A stretch of DNA of 64,000 nucleotides, taken from assembly GCA_900491605.1 (NCBI GenBank), contig UESW01005086.1:62001-126000 (forward strand). Direction: 5' to 3'. This DNA is from Calamus simplicifolius (Eukaryota > Streptophyta > Magnoliopsida > Arecales > Arecaceae). Positions 53,536-64,000 of the stretch are shown piece after piece (the first letter of the stretch is position 1; the number at the start of each line of letters is the position of its first letter). The translations under genes and the position numbers were made by a program. Below the pieces are notes generated by a model that saw only the letters and a list, made by a program, of their open reading frames with translations, made no database searches and was not told where the DNA came from.

Positions 53536-54726
53536 GGATGGTGTTTATGAACTCAATTTTAGATGAAATATTATAACAATTTGCATGTGATCTAGAATCT
53601 TGTAATGCATAATTTAAAATCTATTTATTTCTTGAAATAATGTTCATGATATATTATTATTAAAATGCTTATCATGCAATTTATTTGTTTTGATAGTTTA
53701 GATGATTAAATTTTTAATGATTTTATATTTCTTTATTACCTATTATATTTTAGCTTAGCAAATTTTAAATATTTAGTTTTTAAATATTGTCACAATCATT
53801 TTCTTAGCAAATTAGAAAAAAAATTAGAATATTCATGTTCTTCAATTGAAAGAAATTTGATATAGCAAACCATAATTTGATATAATTCCTTAAATTCTAA
53901 ACCAACCAATCAAAATAAATTCGATATCATGGACGAAAAATGATATAGCTCATTTAGAACGTTCTAAATTTAATGCAGGAATATTAAATTTGATATAGTG
54001 AACTCATAATCAAGTACTGAAATGATATAGCTCATTTGAGTTATTAGATTGAATTTATATTCAGTTTAGGCCAGGTTGAATCCATTTTTACTTATCTAAA
54101 GTAAATCCATATGACATACATGCTATGTCAAGTTCGTTCTTTGATTTTTCATACTATTTCTCACAGCACTATAACCTTTAGACCCGTTTGAGACTTTGTA
54201 AGACTTAGTCTTGCAAATTCTCAAATTGTCCTGGTGGACAGTTTGAGAATATTTTTTGCGATATGTTAGTCTGCTATTAATCATCGTTAGTTGAGATTGC
54301 AATTTGTATTGCTCATACGTTCTCCTAGTGTGGCATATATGCCACACATTTAGGAGAACATATGGGGAAATGCTGCCGAAATTTCAACGTAATCGATGAT
54401 AATTAATAGCAGAATAACATATCGCAAAAATATTCTTGAATGGGATAGGGCCTTACCTAAGACATGGAGTGAAGGTGGAATTCATTTAGGACACTTGCTT
54501 ACTTGTGAAGTCTAATGATTGAACGGACCCCGGTCTTGGGCCTCGGTCCTGATAGCACATCAAGGATCGTAGCCATGGCCCGGCCTTGATTTAGGGTATA
54601 ATTAAAGAGGCACAATATATGTTATTTACCTTAGTTGTGTAAAAGAATAATTATTATATAATACTAATGCAAAATTATATGTTGTTCCTTTAATGGTTTA
54701 CCAGGAATTGTATAAGTCGGTCAAAA
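53536..54726 (+). other. AT-rich leader/intron ahead of CACTA B transposase, with foldback
   Basis: Aligns with 34741-35952. The foldback is at about 54242-54435, centred on GTGTGGCATATATGCCACAC. No ORF belongs here. Confidence 0.65.
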
Positions 54727-57700
54727 ATGAGCGGGGCTCGCTCGTGGATGTATGCAAGGATAAAAGATGGCTTGCTTAATCCAGATTTTCTGAATGGATT
54801 GGAAGAATTTATCGCATTTGCATGTAGCCAACCTGAATGGATGGATGGGCCTAGGATTAGGTGCCCATGCAACTTACGCAAGTGTCAGAATAAAGCCTAT
54901 AGAGATGTTGAAACTGTTAAGGTGCATTGTGTAAAAAGGGGTTTGTTCCTGATTACGATGTTTGGTACTGTCATGGTGAACCAGAGGAAATTTTGCAGCT
55001 GTTACTAGCCAACAAGTGTCAATTCCCATTGATGAACCATTTGTGAATTTAAACACATATGAAGAAATGGTGATGAATGCATCGGGTAATGAATTCAATC
55101 AGAATACATTTATGGAAGAACCAAATCCAGATGCACAACAATTTTATGATATGTTGTGTGCTGCAAATCAAGAATTGTATCCTGGTTGTGAGGGTCATTC
55201 CCAGTTGTCTATGGCTGCTCGGTTGTTGAATATTAAGGCAGAACATCGATTATCAGAAAAGGCATTCAATTCTGTAGCTGGGTTAATCAAGGAAATTTTG
55301 CCAAATGATAATGTTGTAGCAGACAGTTTTTACTCAACGAAGAAGTTATTGCGTGGGCTTGGGCTCCCAGTTAATAAGATCGATTGTTGCTTGAACAATT
55401 GTATGATATATTGGGGTGAAGACTCAGAGCTGAGATGGTGTAAGATTTGTGGGCAATCGAGGTACAAAAACGGCGAAGGGGGAGCTAGTACAAGTAGGAG
55501 GAAAAGTGTGCCTTACAAGAGGATGCATTACTTTCCTCTTACTCCACGCCTGCAGAGATTATACAGATCTGAGGCTACAGCTGCTGATATGAGATGGCAT
55601 GCCGAACATGAATCTAAAGAGGATGAAATGCGGCATCCATCAGATTCAAAAGCTTGGAAGCATTTCAATGAAAATCATCCTGATTTCGCTGAAGATATAA
55701 GGAATGTTAGATTAGGTCTTTGTACCGATGGCTTCCAACCATTTGGTCAAGCGGGGCAACAATATTCATGTTGGCCTGTGATACTGACTGTATATAACCT
55801 TCCTCCATGGAAGTGCATGAAAGATACTGCAATGTTTTTGACAGTTTTGGTTCCAGGACCATCAAATCCAAAGGAAAAGATTGATGTCTTCTTACAACCG
55901 TTGGTGGCCGAATTGAAAATGTTGTGGGAAACAGGAGTCATAGCCTACGACATTTCTATGAAACAAAATTTCATCATGAGAGCTGCTTTGATGTGGACAA
56001 TAAGTGACTTTCCGGCATATGCAATGTTGTCTGGTTGGAGCACTTCTGGGCGTCTGGCATGCCCTCATTGCATGTATGATTCAGATGCATTTACATTGCA
56101 GAAGAGTGGTAAGCAGTCATGGTTTGATAATCATAGAAAGTTCTTGCCTTCGAATCATCCTTATAGGGAACTTGATCGCCTTCCGGAAGAACAAAGCAGT
56201 CACAAAATTCGCCGAACCGGTTAGGTCTGGCACAGATATATTTGATACTATAGAGCATTTGGGGTTGAGGTATGCTTGGGAACCAGATGCAGATAGAATA
56301 AATGGCCGATATGTAAAGAACATAACTGGAAGAAGCGGAGCATTTTTTGGGATTTGCCTTATTGGAGCACAAATCTCATCCGGCACAACTTGGATGTTAT
56401 GCATATTGAGAAAAATTTCTTTGATAACATATTTAACACGGTACTAAACATCCCGGGAAAAAAAAGACACTGCAAAGTCAAGAGAAGAACTTAATCAGTA
56501 TTGCAGAAGAGGTGATTTGAGAAGGAATGCTGACGGGACCTATCCTAAAGCCTGTTACACTCTTGACAAAAATTACGAGAAGTTTTATGTAACTGGATTA
56601 GAGGATTAAAATTTCCTGATGGTTATGCTTCAAATATCGGTAGGTGTGGACATGCATAAGCTCAAGTTGTTTGGCATGAAGAGTCATGACTGTTTTCATG
56701 CAACGGTTATTGCCCATAGCTTTTCGTGAGTTGCTTCCGCAACATGTGTGGAAGGCATTGACAGAGCTCAGCTTGTTCTTTAAGGAGTTATCTGCCGCAG
56801 TCATTACTTCTGCATCCATGGAAAGGCTTGAGGAGGAAATTCAATTATTTTATGCAAGCTGGAGCGAATATTTCCTCCAAGTTTTTTTGACTCAATGGAG
56901 CATTTACCGGTTCACTTGCCATACGAAGCACGTATAGCTGGTCCCGTGCAGTATCGCTGGATGTATCCTTTCGAGAGGTAAACACCCAAATCAGTAATAC
57001 ATGTTGACATTTCAAATATTATTTTATTTATGCGAGGAAGTTGGTTTATTTATATTTTCAACTTTACATATAGGTATCTTAAGAAGTTAAAAAATAATGT
57101 GCGGAATAAGGCAAGGGTTGAAGGTTCTATATGCAATGCACACTGAAGAAGTTTCAGCTTTTGCCTCGCATTACTTTGAGGGTCACGTTCATACGAGGAC
57201 CCGCAATCTTGGTCGTAACGATGACATATGTGTGGACGAAGGAGAACCTACTGATGGTAGAATATCAATATTTAAAAGTATCGGCCATTCATTTGGGAGG
57301 CAGAAGTCAAGACAATTAAGCGATGTGGAGTATAATGCAGCACATTATTACATCCTAATGAACTGTAGAGAAGTCGACCCATACATTGAGTAAGTATATG
57401 TACAGTTCATTAATTGCTTAATTAGAACTTCTACTTTAAATAAAATACCATACTATTTAATTGCTAACATAAGTTTTAATTGTTATAATCCTTTAAGGAT
57501 GTATTGTGATAGACAACGACAGATGAATCCCAGCATCAGTCAAATTGCCATTGGGCAGAAGTTAGAAACGGAGTTCGCTTATTGGTTTTATGAATTTGTG
57601 AGTACTATTACTCAATCAATTACAATAATGGCTTTTATTTTTTGAATTTATTGTTAATAGCTTATTAATTTATAGGTAAACGGTCCATGGTTCACAACCG

Positions 57701-58407
57701 ACAATATTTTCATTAAATGCCTAGCACAGTGGCCATTGAAGACCGTAACTACCTATACTGGCTATTTTGTTAATGGATACAAATTTCAAATTGAACGACT
57801 AGCATCTTCAAGAGGGACGCAGAATTGGGGCGTATGTGTTAAAGGAGAAAGTGCTGGAGCAAATATGCAGGATTATTACGGAAAGTTAGTAGAGGTGGTC
57901 GAAGTTGAATATCCCGGTTGGCCTATGAAACGAACTGTATTGTTTCGTTGTGATTGGTTTGATCCGACAATTCCTGTCGGTAAAAGGGTTCATAACGACT
58001 ACAATCTAGTTGAAGTAAACCATCGACGAAGATTGCAGAAATATGACCATTCATTCTTGCATCCCAAGCTCAGCAAGTTTTTACTGCGGATATCCAAGTT
58101 TGCGCAACGACAAGCGAGATTGGTGGGCTGTTTCTAAAATCGTTCCACGTTCAACAATCATATTAGATGAGAGTTCATCAAGTCAATCAACTGAGTGCCC
58201 CGCATTTCAAGATGATGAGATGGAAATGCATGCAATTGAGGATGACACAAGGGCTCCTGAAACATCACTTAGAGATCCAAATGGTGATGTCCAAGAAATT
58301 GAGGATGCAAACGTTCGGTTTCCTTCCGATGATAATGAAACTGAATCACAGTCCGATACACATCGGATGTTGAACCAACATTTCATGAAACAAATGACAC
58401 CGATTAA
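54727..58407 (+). pseudogene. CACTA B TNP2-type transposase, frameshifted
   Basis: The ATG at 54727 begins MSGARSWMYARIKDGLLNPD (Transpos_assoc domain). After a slip near 54950 a long open part (55016-56224, 402 codons) holds most of the Transposase_21 domain, including the stretch broken by stops in A (PDAQQFYDMLCAANQELYPG; ETGVIAYDISMKQNFIMRAA; FPAYAMLSGWSTSGRLACPH). Deletions near 56170, 56460, 56575 and 56690 break the rest: LDVMHIEKNFFDNI, HVWKALTELSLFFKELSAAV, then FASHYFEGHVHTRTRN (57097-57393). The DUF4216-like end is open at 57736-58137 (YFVNGYKFQIERLASSRGTQ, VLFRCDWFDPTIPVGKRVHN), then WWAVSKIVPRSTIILDE. Introns match those of A. Lesions in A and B are at different places, so both derive from one intact ancestor. 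Confidence 0.9.
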
Positions 58408-58516
58408 AGATATAGGTTCATTCAATTTCGATTTATTTTTATAAGTGTTTAATTTTTGTATGTTTATTAATTATTCATAATTATATTGCATTGCATTAAT
58501 CTTTAGTATTTACAGT

Positions 58517-59928
58517 ATGACAGACCGAGGTAGATCTACCCTGACGACATAGCCCTGCTGCGTCACATCCCACTACCAGGCCTGACGCACGGACTTTCGC
58601 CTCTCCAGGCGTCGACGCTCACCTGTATTTTCCTCTACCCGATCGGCGCAGACCTCTGAGAGTTCTTCTATGGTCGGTCGCACCGTACTTCGATTGGATG
58701 CCGATGGGATGTAAGTATATACTAATTATAACTATATGTTTATTTTTAAGTTAATTACTTATTTTAATTAGTTTTTTTAACAGCTTTATTGAGCAGCATA
58801 CTGTATCGAGCCGGATCAGCTCTGTATTTCAGAGCCGTGCTGATCCCAGTGGCTACGATTGGCACCATGTATCTGCGGCCACGAGGGAGTTTTATTTTTT
58901 AGAGTTTCAGGTAACTTTTTAAATACATTTTATAACTGATATAAAATTTTCTTATCTTTATATATTCTGAAACTAACTGTTTATTTCAATGCAGAAAAAG
59001 TTTACGTGGGACCCTACCATCCATGATGCCATTAGGGCAGCATGGAATGCTCTTGCGGCATGCCGATACTCCGACATGCTTTATCGTTGGAGGAGTTCGG
59101 GTGACCATCCAAGGCATGTGGCAGCAGGCATGCAGTCCGAGGCATGGATCAGGAGGTCCGTATCAGCCAGCACGAACCGCCGATCTAAGAAGGGCGGTCG
59201 TGGCACGGGCCTCTCTGTCACACTGCTAGTTCCATTTCTATTCAGGAGCACAGGCGTCGTATGGTAAGAAACCATAAACAATTTAAATACTAATTTAGTC
59301 ATTAACAAATACTTGCATTTATATTTTTTCTTCTACTTTTGTAGTCCGAGCAGGAGGGCAGAGATCCTGGTGAGTTTCATCTATTCAGGGTGACACACAC
59401 CAGGAAGGACGGTTCCTGGGTCGATATACGATCACGGGAGATTGGGGTAAGAAATTAGATTTATATTTTATTTATTTAATTTCTAATATTTTATTTAGCT
59501 TTATATATTGATTCATTTGTCATTGATTTTATAACTCAAAGGCACGAGTCGAGGAGCTGCAGTCTCAGGCTTCGCAGGTCGACTCTACTGATGGGGGGTC
59601 GCCCGTCGAACTCTCATCAGAGGAGAGTCGACGTGTGTTTTTGGAGGCTATTGGTGCCCAGCCGCGAGACCGTAGGGTCTATGGTTTGGGCACCAGAGCT
59701 TCCATATATTTTCCCCATCAGGTCTTCAGTTCGCGTAGTTCTGGCGATATTCCTCCCGAGCAGATAGACGGCATCCGGAGATCTATCAAGGAGGAAGTTC
59801 GCGAGGAGGTTCGGGAGGAGCTCTCAGAGATAAGAGAGCAGAAGCGTCAGTTGCAGGATTTAGTTCGTCACCTGTCGTAGGGTTCATCCTAGCCTCCGCA
59901 GCATCCACAACCGCCAGCAGACACATGA
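58517..59928 (+). pseudogene. CACTA B second gene (PF03004 Ptta/En/Spm type), five exons
   Basis: Exons 58517-58710, 58784-58910, 58995-59263, 59345-59446 and 59542-59928, with GT...AG introns at the same places as in A. Exon 1 has small deletions (STLTT then stop) that shift the frame near 58540. Exon 2 ends REFYFLEFQ with the normal CAG. Exon 3 has KKFTWDPTIHDAIRAAWNAL and SMQ/RRSVSASTNRRSKKGGRG-type basic text. Exon 5 is better preserved than in A (RVYGLGTRASIYFPHQ, GIRRSIKEEVREEVREELSE) but stops at a TAG (59878-59880), 16 codons before the A-type end at 59928. A DNA-binding or accessory role is inferred from position and family. Confidence 0.83.
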
Positions 59929-60748
59929 TGTATTTTTTTTCACTACTTGATGTATTTTTTTTTTTTTTCTATTTTGTATATGAAAATTTTAAATAATTAA
60001 TAAAATAAATTTTTATCTATTTTTGAAAATTTTGTAATGGTTGTTTGGTCAATTGTATTAGAAATTACATTGTATTAGCAAGTTTAATTTATATTATTTA
60101 ATTTTTTAAATAAATTAATTAATTTACTTTAAAAATTAAAATTAATTTATTTTGCTTTTTTAAAAAAATAAATTAATTAATTAGCGATGCTATTTTTCAT
60201 CGCAATTAATTTAAAAAAATAATAATTATGTTTTTTAATTTTTTTTAAAAAATTAATTAACTAGTTAGCGACGCAATTGTGATAAGATTTTACGTCGCAA
60301 TATTTTTAAAAAATTTTTTTAATGTAGCGATGCATTAGTATGCATCGTAATTATTTTTAAAAAATTAAAATTAATTTATTTTATTTTTTTAAAATATAAA
60401 TTCATTAATTAGCGACGCTATTTTTTATTGCAATTAATTTAAATTTTTTTAAAATATATTTTTAATTTTTTTTAAAATAAATTTATTAATTAGCAACGCA
60501 ATTGCGACGAGATTGTCCATCGCAACTACTTTTTTAAAAAATTAATTTTAATTAGCGACGTATTTAGTTACGTCGTAATATATTGCGACGCATTTAGTGT
60601 ATCACAGAGAGTCGCTGTTAAGCGACGCAACTGCGATAAATTAAGGTTGTGACAATCCTTTTAGCGACGCCTTAATTGCGTCGCTAATGCATCGCTAAAT
60701 AAGTTATAGTGATGCATTAGCGACGCATTTGAGCGTCGCTATACAAAA
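59929..60748. repeat. right subterminal region of CACTA B
   Basis: AT-rich with increasingly dense GCGACGCA/TGCGTCGC motifs: GAGAGTCGCTGTTAAGCGAC, TTTTAGCGACGCCTTAATTG, CATTAGCGACGCATTTGAGC. It ends GCGTCGCTAT at 60748. The true terminus is missing or too worn to see. Confidence 0.8.
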
Positions 60749-60805
60749 ACCTGTAACCCTCGTATGTTCTCACATAAAATCACAACTTACTCCCTCCCCC
60801 CCCCC

Positions 60806-60853
60806 ACAAACACACACACACGCGCGCACACACACACATACACACACACACAT
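60806..60853. repeat. CA-rich microsatellite
   Basis: ACACACACACACGCGCGCAC and following, interrupted by CG and TA steps. Confidence 0.9.
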
Positions 60854-61746
60854 GAAATCTTATACCAGCACTAACAAAGACTTTGAGCAACAAATCAAAA
60901 TCAACCCTAATTAAATAAGAACTTGGACTCCATGCATGGTTTACTTTCCAACAGCCTCCCTTAAATTAACCAAGCTTCAAATAAATAAAACTCAGTCATA
61001 ATCTCTTTATCTGTTAACTCATGATTACAATAATACTTGATACCGATATGCTTGTTGCGACCATAAAATATTAGATTTTTGGTTATTGTAATTATGAACT
61101 TATTATTACAAGAGTTTTCGTGGGCTTATCTTGTTGATAATATAACACATTAAATATTTTGCATAACAATACGATTTAAGTAGTATTATTTCTAGCTATA
61201 ATATATTATGTCTCGTTAATAGAAAGGATCATGACTTATTCTGTTTTAGATGACTAAGTAAAAACTCCTAAGCAAAATAAAAAAAAATATATCTAAAAGT
61301 AACATTTTACTTTTTAATATAATTTTCTAATCACCACCTATATATCGATCAAACTCCATATTATAAGTAGAAGAATTGAAAATACTAGCACTTTATATAA
61401 GAACAACAATGAGTGGGTCGGGGCTGAATTTTATCCAACACTTTCCTAACTAACTTTTCATATCTCATCCTATCCCCATATTGGCAATAAGTATAGTTCT
61501 AATCCCTAATCTCATGAGGAACGGGGATCCCTATCTCTACCCAATTGCTCCCCTTCTAATTTTTTTTTCCTTTTTTTAAAAAATTATCTTTGAAAACATA
61601 GTTTAATAAATCAAATATATATTTACAAATTTGATTCAAGTCATGAACATTGCTCAACAAAAGGAAAAATAGCTAAAAAATTTTATTTTTAAGATTAATT
61701 AGTTATTTTTATTATAGTGGGTTTCCAATCAAGTTTTGAGGTGGGG

Positions 61747-61748
<2 letters not shown>

Positions 61749-61779
<31 letters not shown>
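61749..61779. repeat. (AC)n microsatellite
   Basis: About 15 uninterrupted AC units. Confidence 0.95.
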
Positions 61780-61780
<1 letters not shown>

Positions 61781-63016
61781 GCCTTGCATCGACCCTAAAT
61801 ATAGATCTTTCAATTTTTTTGAAAATCCATCTCGAACTCAGTTGAAGCTTGAATGCTCCATCCCGATCAGCATAGGCTTGAAGACTCAGTCAGGTTCTTA
61901 ATCAATTTCATATTATAATGATTCACAACTCAATCCAGACTCAAGATCCAAACCTATCATGACTCACATGGTTTAAGTCCTATGGATATATAGGCTTAAC
62001 AACTACATTAAGTATTAACTCGACTTAAGCCTACTCTTAAACTAGATTAGGTCTAAACTAATCCCATCAATTAGATCCCAATCCAACCTAAATTCAATCA
62101 GACTAAATTGATGTTTAAGTCATAGGGTTTAATTGGTTTGAGCCCAACCTCCAATTGGTTAGTTTGGTTCCAAATGGGTAAACCATTTCCCTTAAAATTT
62201 GGCCAGTTCATGGACACCTTGGGCTAGCTCAGAAGGCTCTTTACATAGCCTTCTTCTTTCTTGCTCGTTGCCTCAACCCACACGGCACCTAGGGCTAGCA
62301 TGACCCTCCCCTGGCCAACACCCCCGCCATAGGCAAGGTCTCTATACTCCAGCCATGGCCGGATCTTGCTGATAGGATTCTCTAATTTTGAAGATCTTTT
62401 TAAATCTATAAGATTCTCTTAATTTGAAAGATCTAGCTATTAAGGAAAACTAATAATCATACCATAATGATTTATTTTCTCAATTATGCATTAGTTTCAT
62501 TAGAAGGTTTCTTTTATAATTTATATATACTTTTTCTTAAATAATTAGAGTTTCAACCTTATAAATATGTAACAAATTTCCTATATATCTATCGTTGCGA
62601 ACAAAATTCGCAATAGTTAGTTCGTAGCTTAGTACCAATAACATGTTACTTTTTTATTTTTCACATTTTTCTTCTATTTCCTTCCATCCATTGAAAAAAA
62701 AATTGCTTTTTATTATCACCCCAAAATCATCTAGCTATAAAAAAAAAGAAAATCCTTGCTTCTAGTTGCTACCCCAAAACCAATCCAAAATCTTATCAAA
62801 AAAAAAAAAAAACTTAGCCTTATTTTTGCTTTTTCCGATCCACACAAAAAAATGATCTTTTTCTTTTCACCAGCTTGTATGTTTGTCATCGCCGGTCTTT
62901 TCCATCAACCCTCTGATCTTGCCTCCGTCGAGCATCGAAGCTGCCTTCTTTCGCATTTGATTGCACTAGAAGGGTGGTGGGCCCATAACCCACTTGCAAA
63001 AGAAAATCTAGTTGAA

Positions 63017-63115
63017 AAAAAAAAAGAAAAGGAGAAAGAAAAAAAAAAAGTGAAGAAAAAAAAAGGAAGAGAAAGTTGGAAAAAAAAGAAAAGAAAAAAA
63101 GGAAAAAGAAAAGTT
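63017..63115. repeat. purine-only A/G-rich tract
   Basis: Almost pure A and G for about 100 bases (AAAAAAAAAAGAAAAGGAGA type). It explains the Lys/Glu-rich 124-codon and Phe-rich 86-codon ORFs around it, which are not genes. Confidence 0.85.
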
Positions 63116-63419
63116 TCTTCTTACTTTTAAGAAAGTTTATTATCAAAATCTGAAATATGGCAGAAAGAACACATCAACAATAGTGGGAGAAAGTCATGGA
63201 AAGTGATATGAAAAGTTTAAGAAGACAACAGAAGCATCAGTTGCTACAAGAGTCTAATAAGTAGCTAATTGATTCCGTGATTGATTTAAAAACAAAAGAT
63301 AAAAGGTATAGCAAAGGAGAAGTTTGAAGAATCTTCAAGCAATGTGCATCCAGAGTATCAATTTCTAGAACATGAAATAAATTCTTACACCAAAATAGAA
63401 GGAACAATCAAGTCACAAA

Positions 63420-64000
63420 CCACCCGCTTGGAGTTTTCTCATTTCGATGGAGATGAACCCAATGGATGGATCTATCGAGCGGAATAGTTCTTTAGGTACA
63501 ATTTTACCCCAAAGATTAGAAGGTTATGATAGCTTCTTTTTACCATGAAAAGAAAGCACTACAGTGATACCAATGGATAGGGAAAGCTTAAGGCAAGGTT
63601 TCAGGAAGGAATTCGTGGTAAGGCTTTGCACTCGTTTCAGCCCAAGTGTTTATGAAGATTTTACTGGGGAGCTCACCAAGTTGCGACAAACAACTACCGT
63701 ATGTGAGTATCAATCCTATTTTGAGCAACTTGCTAACTGTACTATAGGATTGACTGAAGAGTTTTTTGTGAGCTACTTCGTAAGTGGATTAAAAGAAGAA
63801 ATTAAGCATGATATTTGAATGTTTCGACCAACCATATGATTAATGCTATTCTATTAGAAAGACTTAAGGAAGAAGGAAAAGACTTATTGCACCGAAGGAC
63901 GATGCAGCAAGTGCACACCAGGTACTCAAATTGGCCGCGCGCACATGCACCACATATGCGAGGCCCAATGGACCTTGTCAGCATCGCATGCGTGGCAACA
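63420..64000 (+). pseudogene. Ty3/gypsy gag, degenerate, running off the window
   Basis: From about 63424 the reading is RLEFSHFDGDEPNGWIYRAE then a stop, FFRYNFTPKIRRL, and after further breaks an open part (63564-63818): FVVRLCTRFSPSVYEDFTGE, LTKLRQTTTVCEYQSYFEQL and ANCTIGLTEEFFVSYFVSGL. This is the Retrotrans_gag domain of a plant gypsy element of the kind with FPRFDG...GWIYKAEQFF at its start. After a slip, FRPTTLSAAI-type text is replaced by degenerate sequence. The element continues past 64000. No LTR could be delimited upstream; TTAGTACCAATAACATGTTA near 62630 is not a convincing PBS. Confidence 0.8.

Larger units (their letters stand above)
50050..60748 (+). mobile_element. CACTA (En/Spm-type) element B (10.7 kb)
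   Basis: The left terminus at 50050 reads TACTACAAGAAAATATTGAA, i.e. CACTACAAGAAAA with the first C changed to T, followed by ATAGCGAT and GCGACGCATTATTGCGTCGC. Inside, in order: satellite 50160-51318, subterminal region, GC-rich leader 52600-53535, TNP2-type transposase 54727-58407, PF03004-type gene 58517-59928 and right subterminal region. The right end fades at GAGCGTCGCTAT (60748) without a clear TTTTCTTGTAGTG, so the target duplication cannot be checked. Numerous small deletions relative to A are present. Confidence 0.9.
60749..62600. other. AT-rich spacer with CA microsatellites
   Basis: No gene supported. Microsatellites lie at about 60806-60853 (CA with CG and TA interruptions) and 61749-61779 (pure AC). 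At 61800-62200 is a stretch rich in CTCGA, CCAAACC and TAAGTCC phrases of unknown origin. Confidence 0.6.

Noticed and set aside
60700..60765. Right terminal inverted repeat of CACTA B
   Set aside because: ACAAAAACCTGTAACCC at 60749 on is only a weak match to TTTTCTTGTAGTG, and no target duplication matches the left flank.
62560..62660. LTR end and PBS for the gypsy gag at 63420
   Set aside because: No TG...CA boundary and no convincing TGG-starting primer site could be found.
62756..63146. Lys/Glu-rich 124-codon and Phe-rich 86-codon ORFs
   Set aside because: They come from a purine-only tract and its complement.

Overview
The window is a stretch of plant nuclear heterochromatin. Gypsy, copia, CACTA and hAT elements, plant-type 5-bp and 8-bp target duplications, and remnants of a plant FAB1-type lipid-kinase gene all point to a flowering plant with a repeat-rich genome, perhaps a monocot. 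The species cannot be fixed from sequence alone. I see no intact cellular gene, no tRNA or rRNA, and no CRISPR array. Almost everything is transposable elements nested in each other and in a broken host locus.

Layout: (1) 1-3381, minus-strand Ty1/copia body cut by the window edge. (2) 3406-16881, minus-strand Ty3/gypsy array of the Tat type: outer LTR (15675-16881), gag, protease, RT, two RNase H domains, integrase, a 99-bp tandem repeat, an intron-bearing antisense gene, then a second LTR (4666-5858) followed by another primer-binding site and a second gag. It is therefore a shared-LTR tandem. (3) 16882-20066, minus-strand remnants of the N-terminal half of a FAB1-like PI3P 5-kinase gene, cut inside an exon by the gypsy LTR. 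(4) 20064-31037, a CACTA transposase fragment split by a complete SIRE-like copia element (20294-30402) with a 5-bp GATAC target duplication. (5) 31086-41875, CACTA element A: GATC-rich satellite, subterminal repeats, GC-rich leader, a TNP2-type transposase and a PF03004-type second gene, all degenerate. (6) 41876-46787, a different part of a FAB1-like gene (minus strand), split by a non-autonomous hAT element (43893-46639) with an exact 8-bp target duplication; the hAT carries the same satellite family as the CACTA elements. (7) 46788-50049, rearranged, partly duplicated spacer. (8) 50050-60748, CACTA element B with the same plan as A. (9) 60749-63400, AT-rich spacer with microsatellites. (10) 63420-64000, the start of another gypsy gag on the plus strand.

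How it fits together: each autonomous-type element carries its own replication or transposition genes, but every copy has frameshifts or stops, so none looks able to move by itself. The most unusual observations are one satellite family inside two unrelated DNA-transposon superfamilies, GAGTCGACTC palindrome clusters both in the SIRE-like LTR and ahead of its extra 3' ORF, a foldback in the CACTA transposase leader with a compensatory change between two copies, and two different truncated FAB1 copies whose shared upstream segment flanks a 26.7-kb transposon block.
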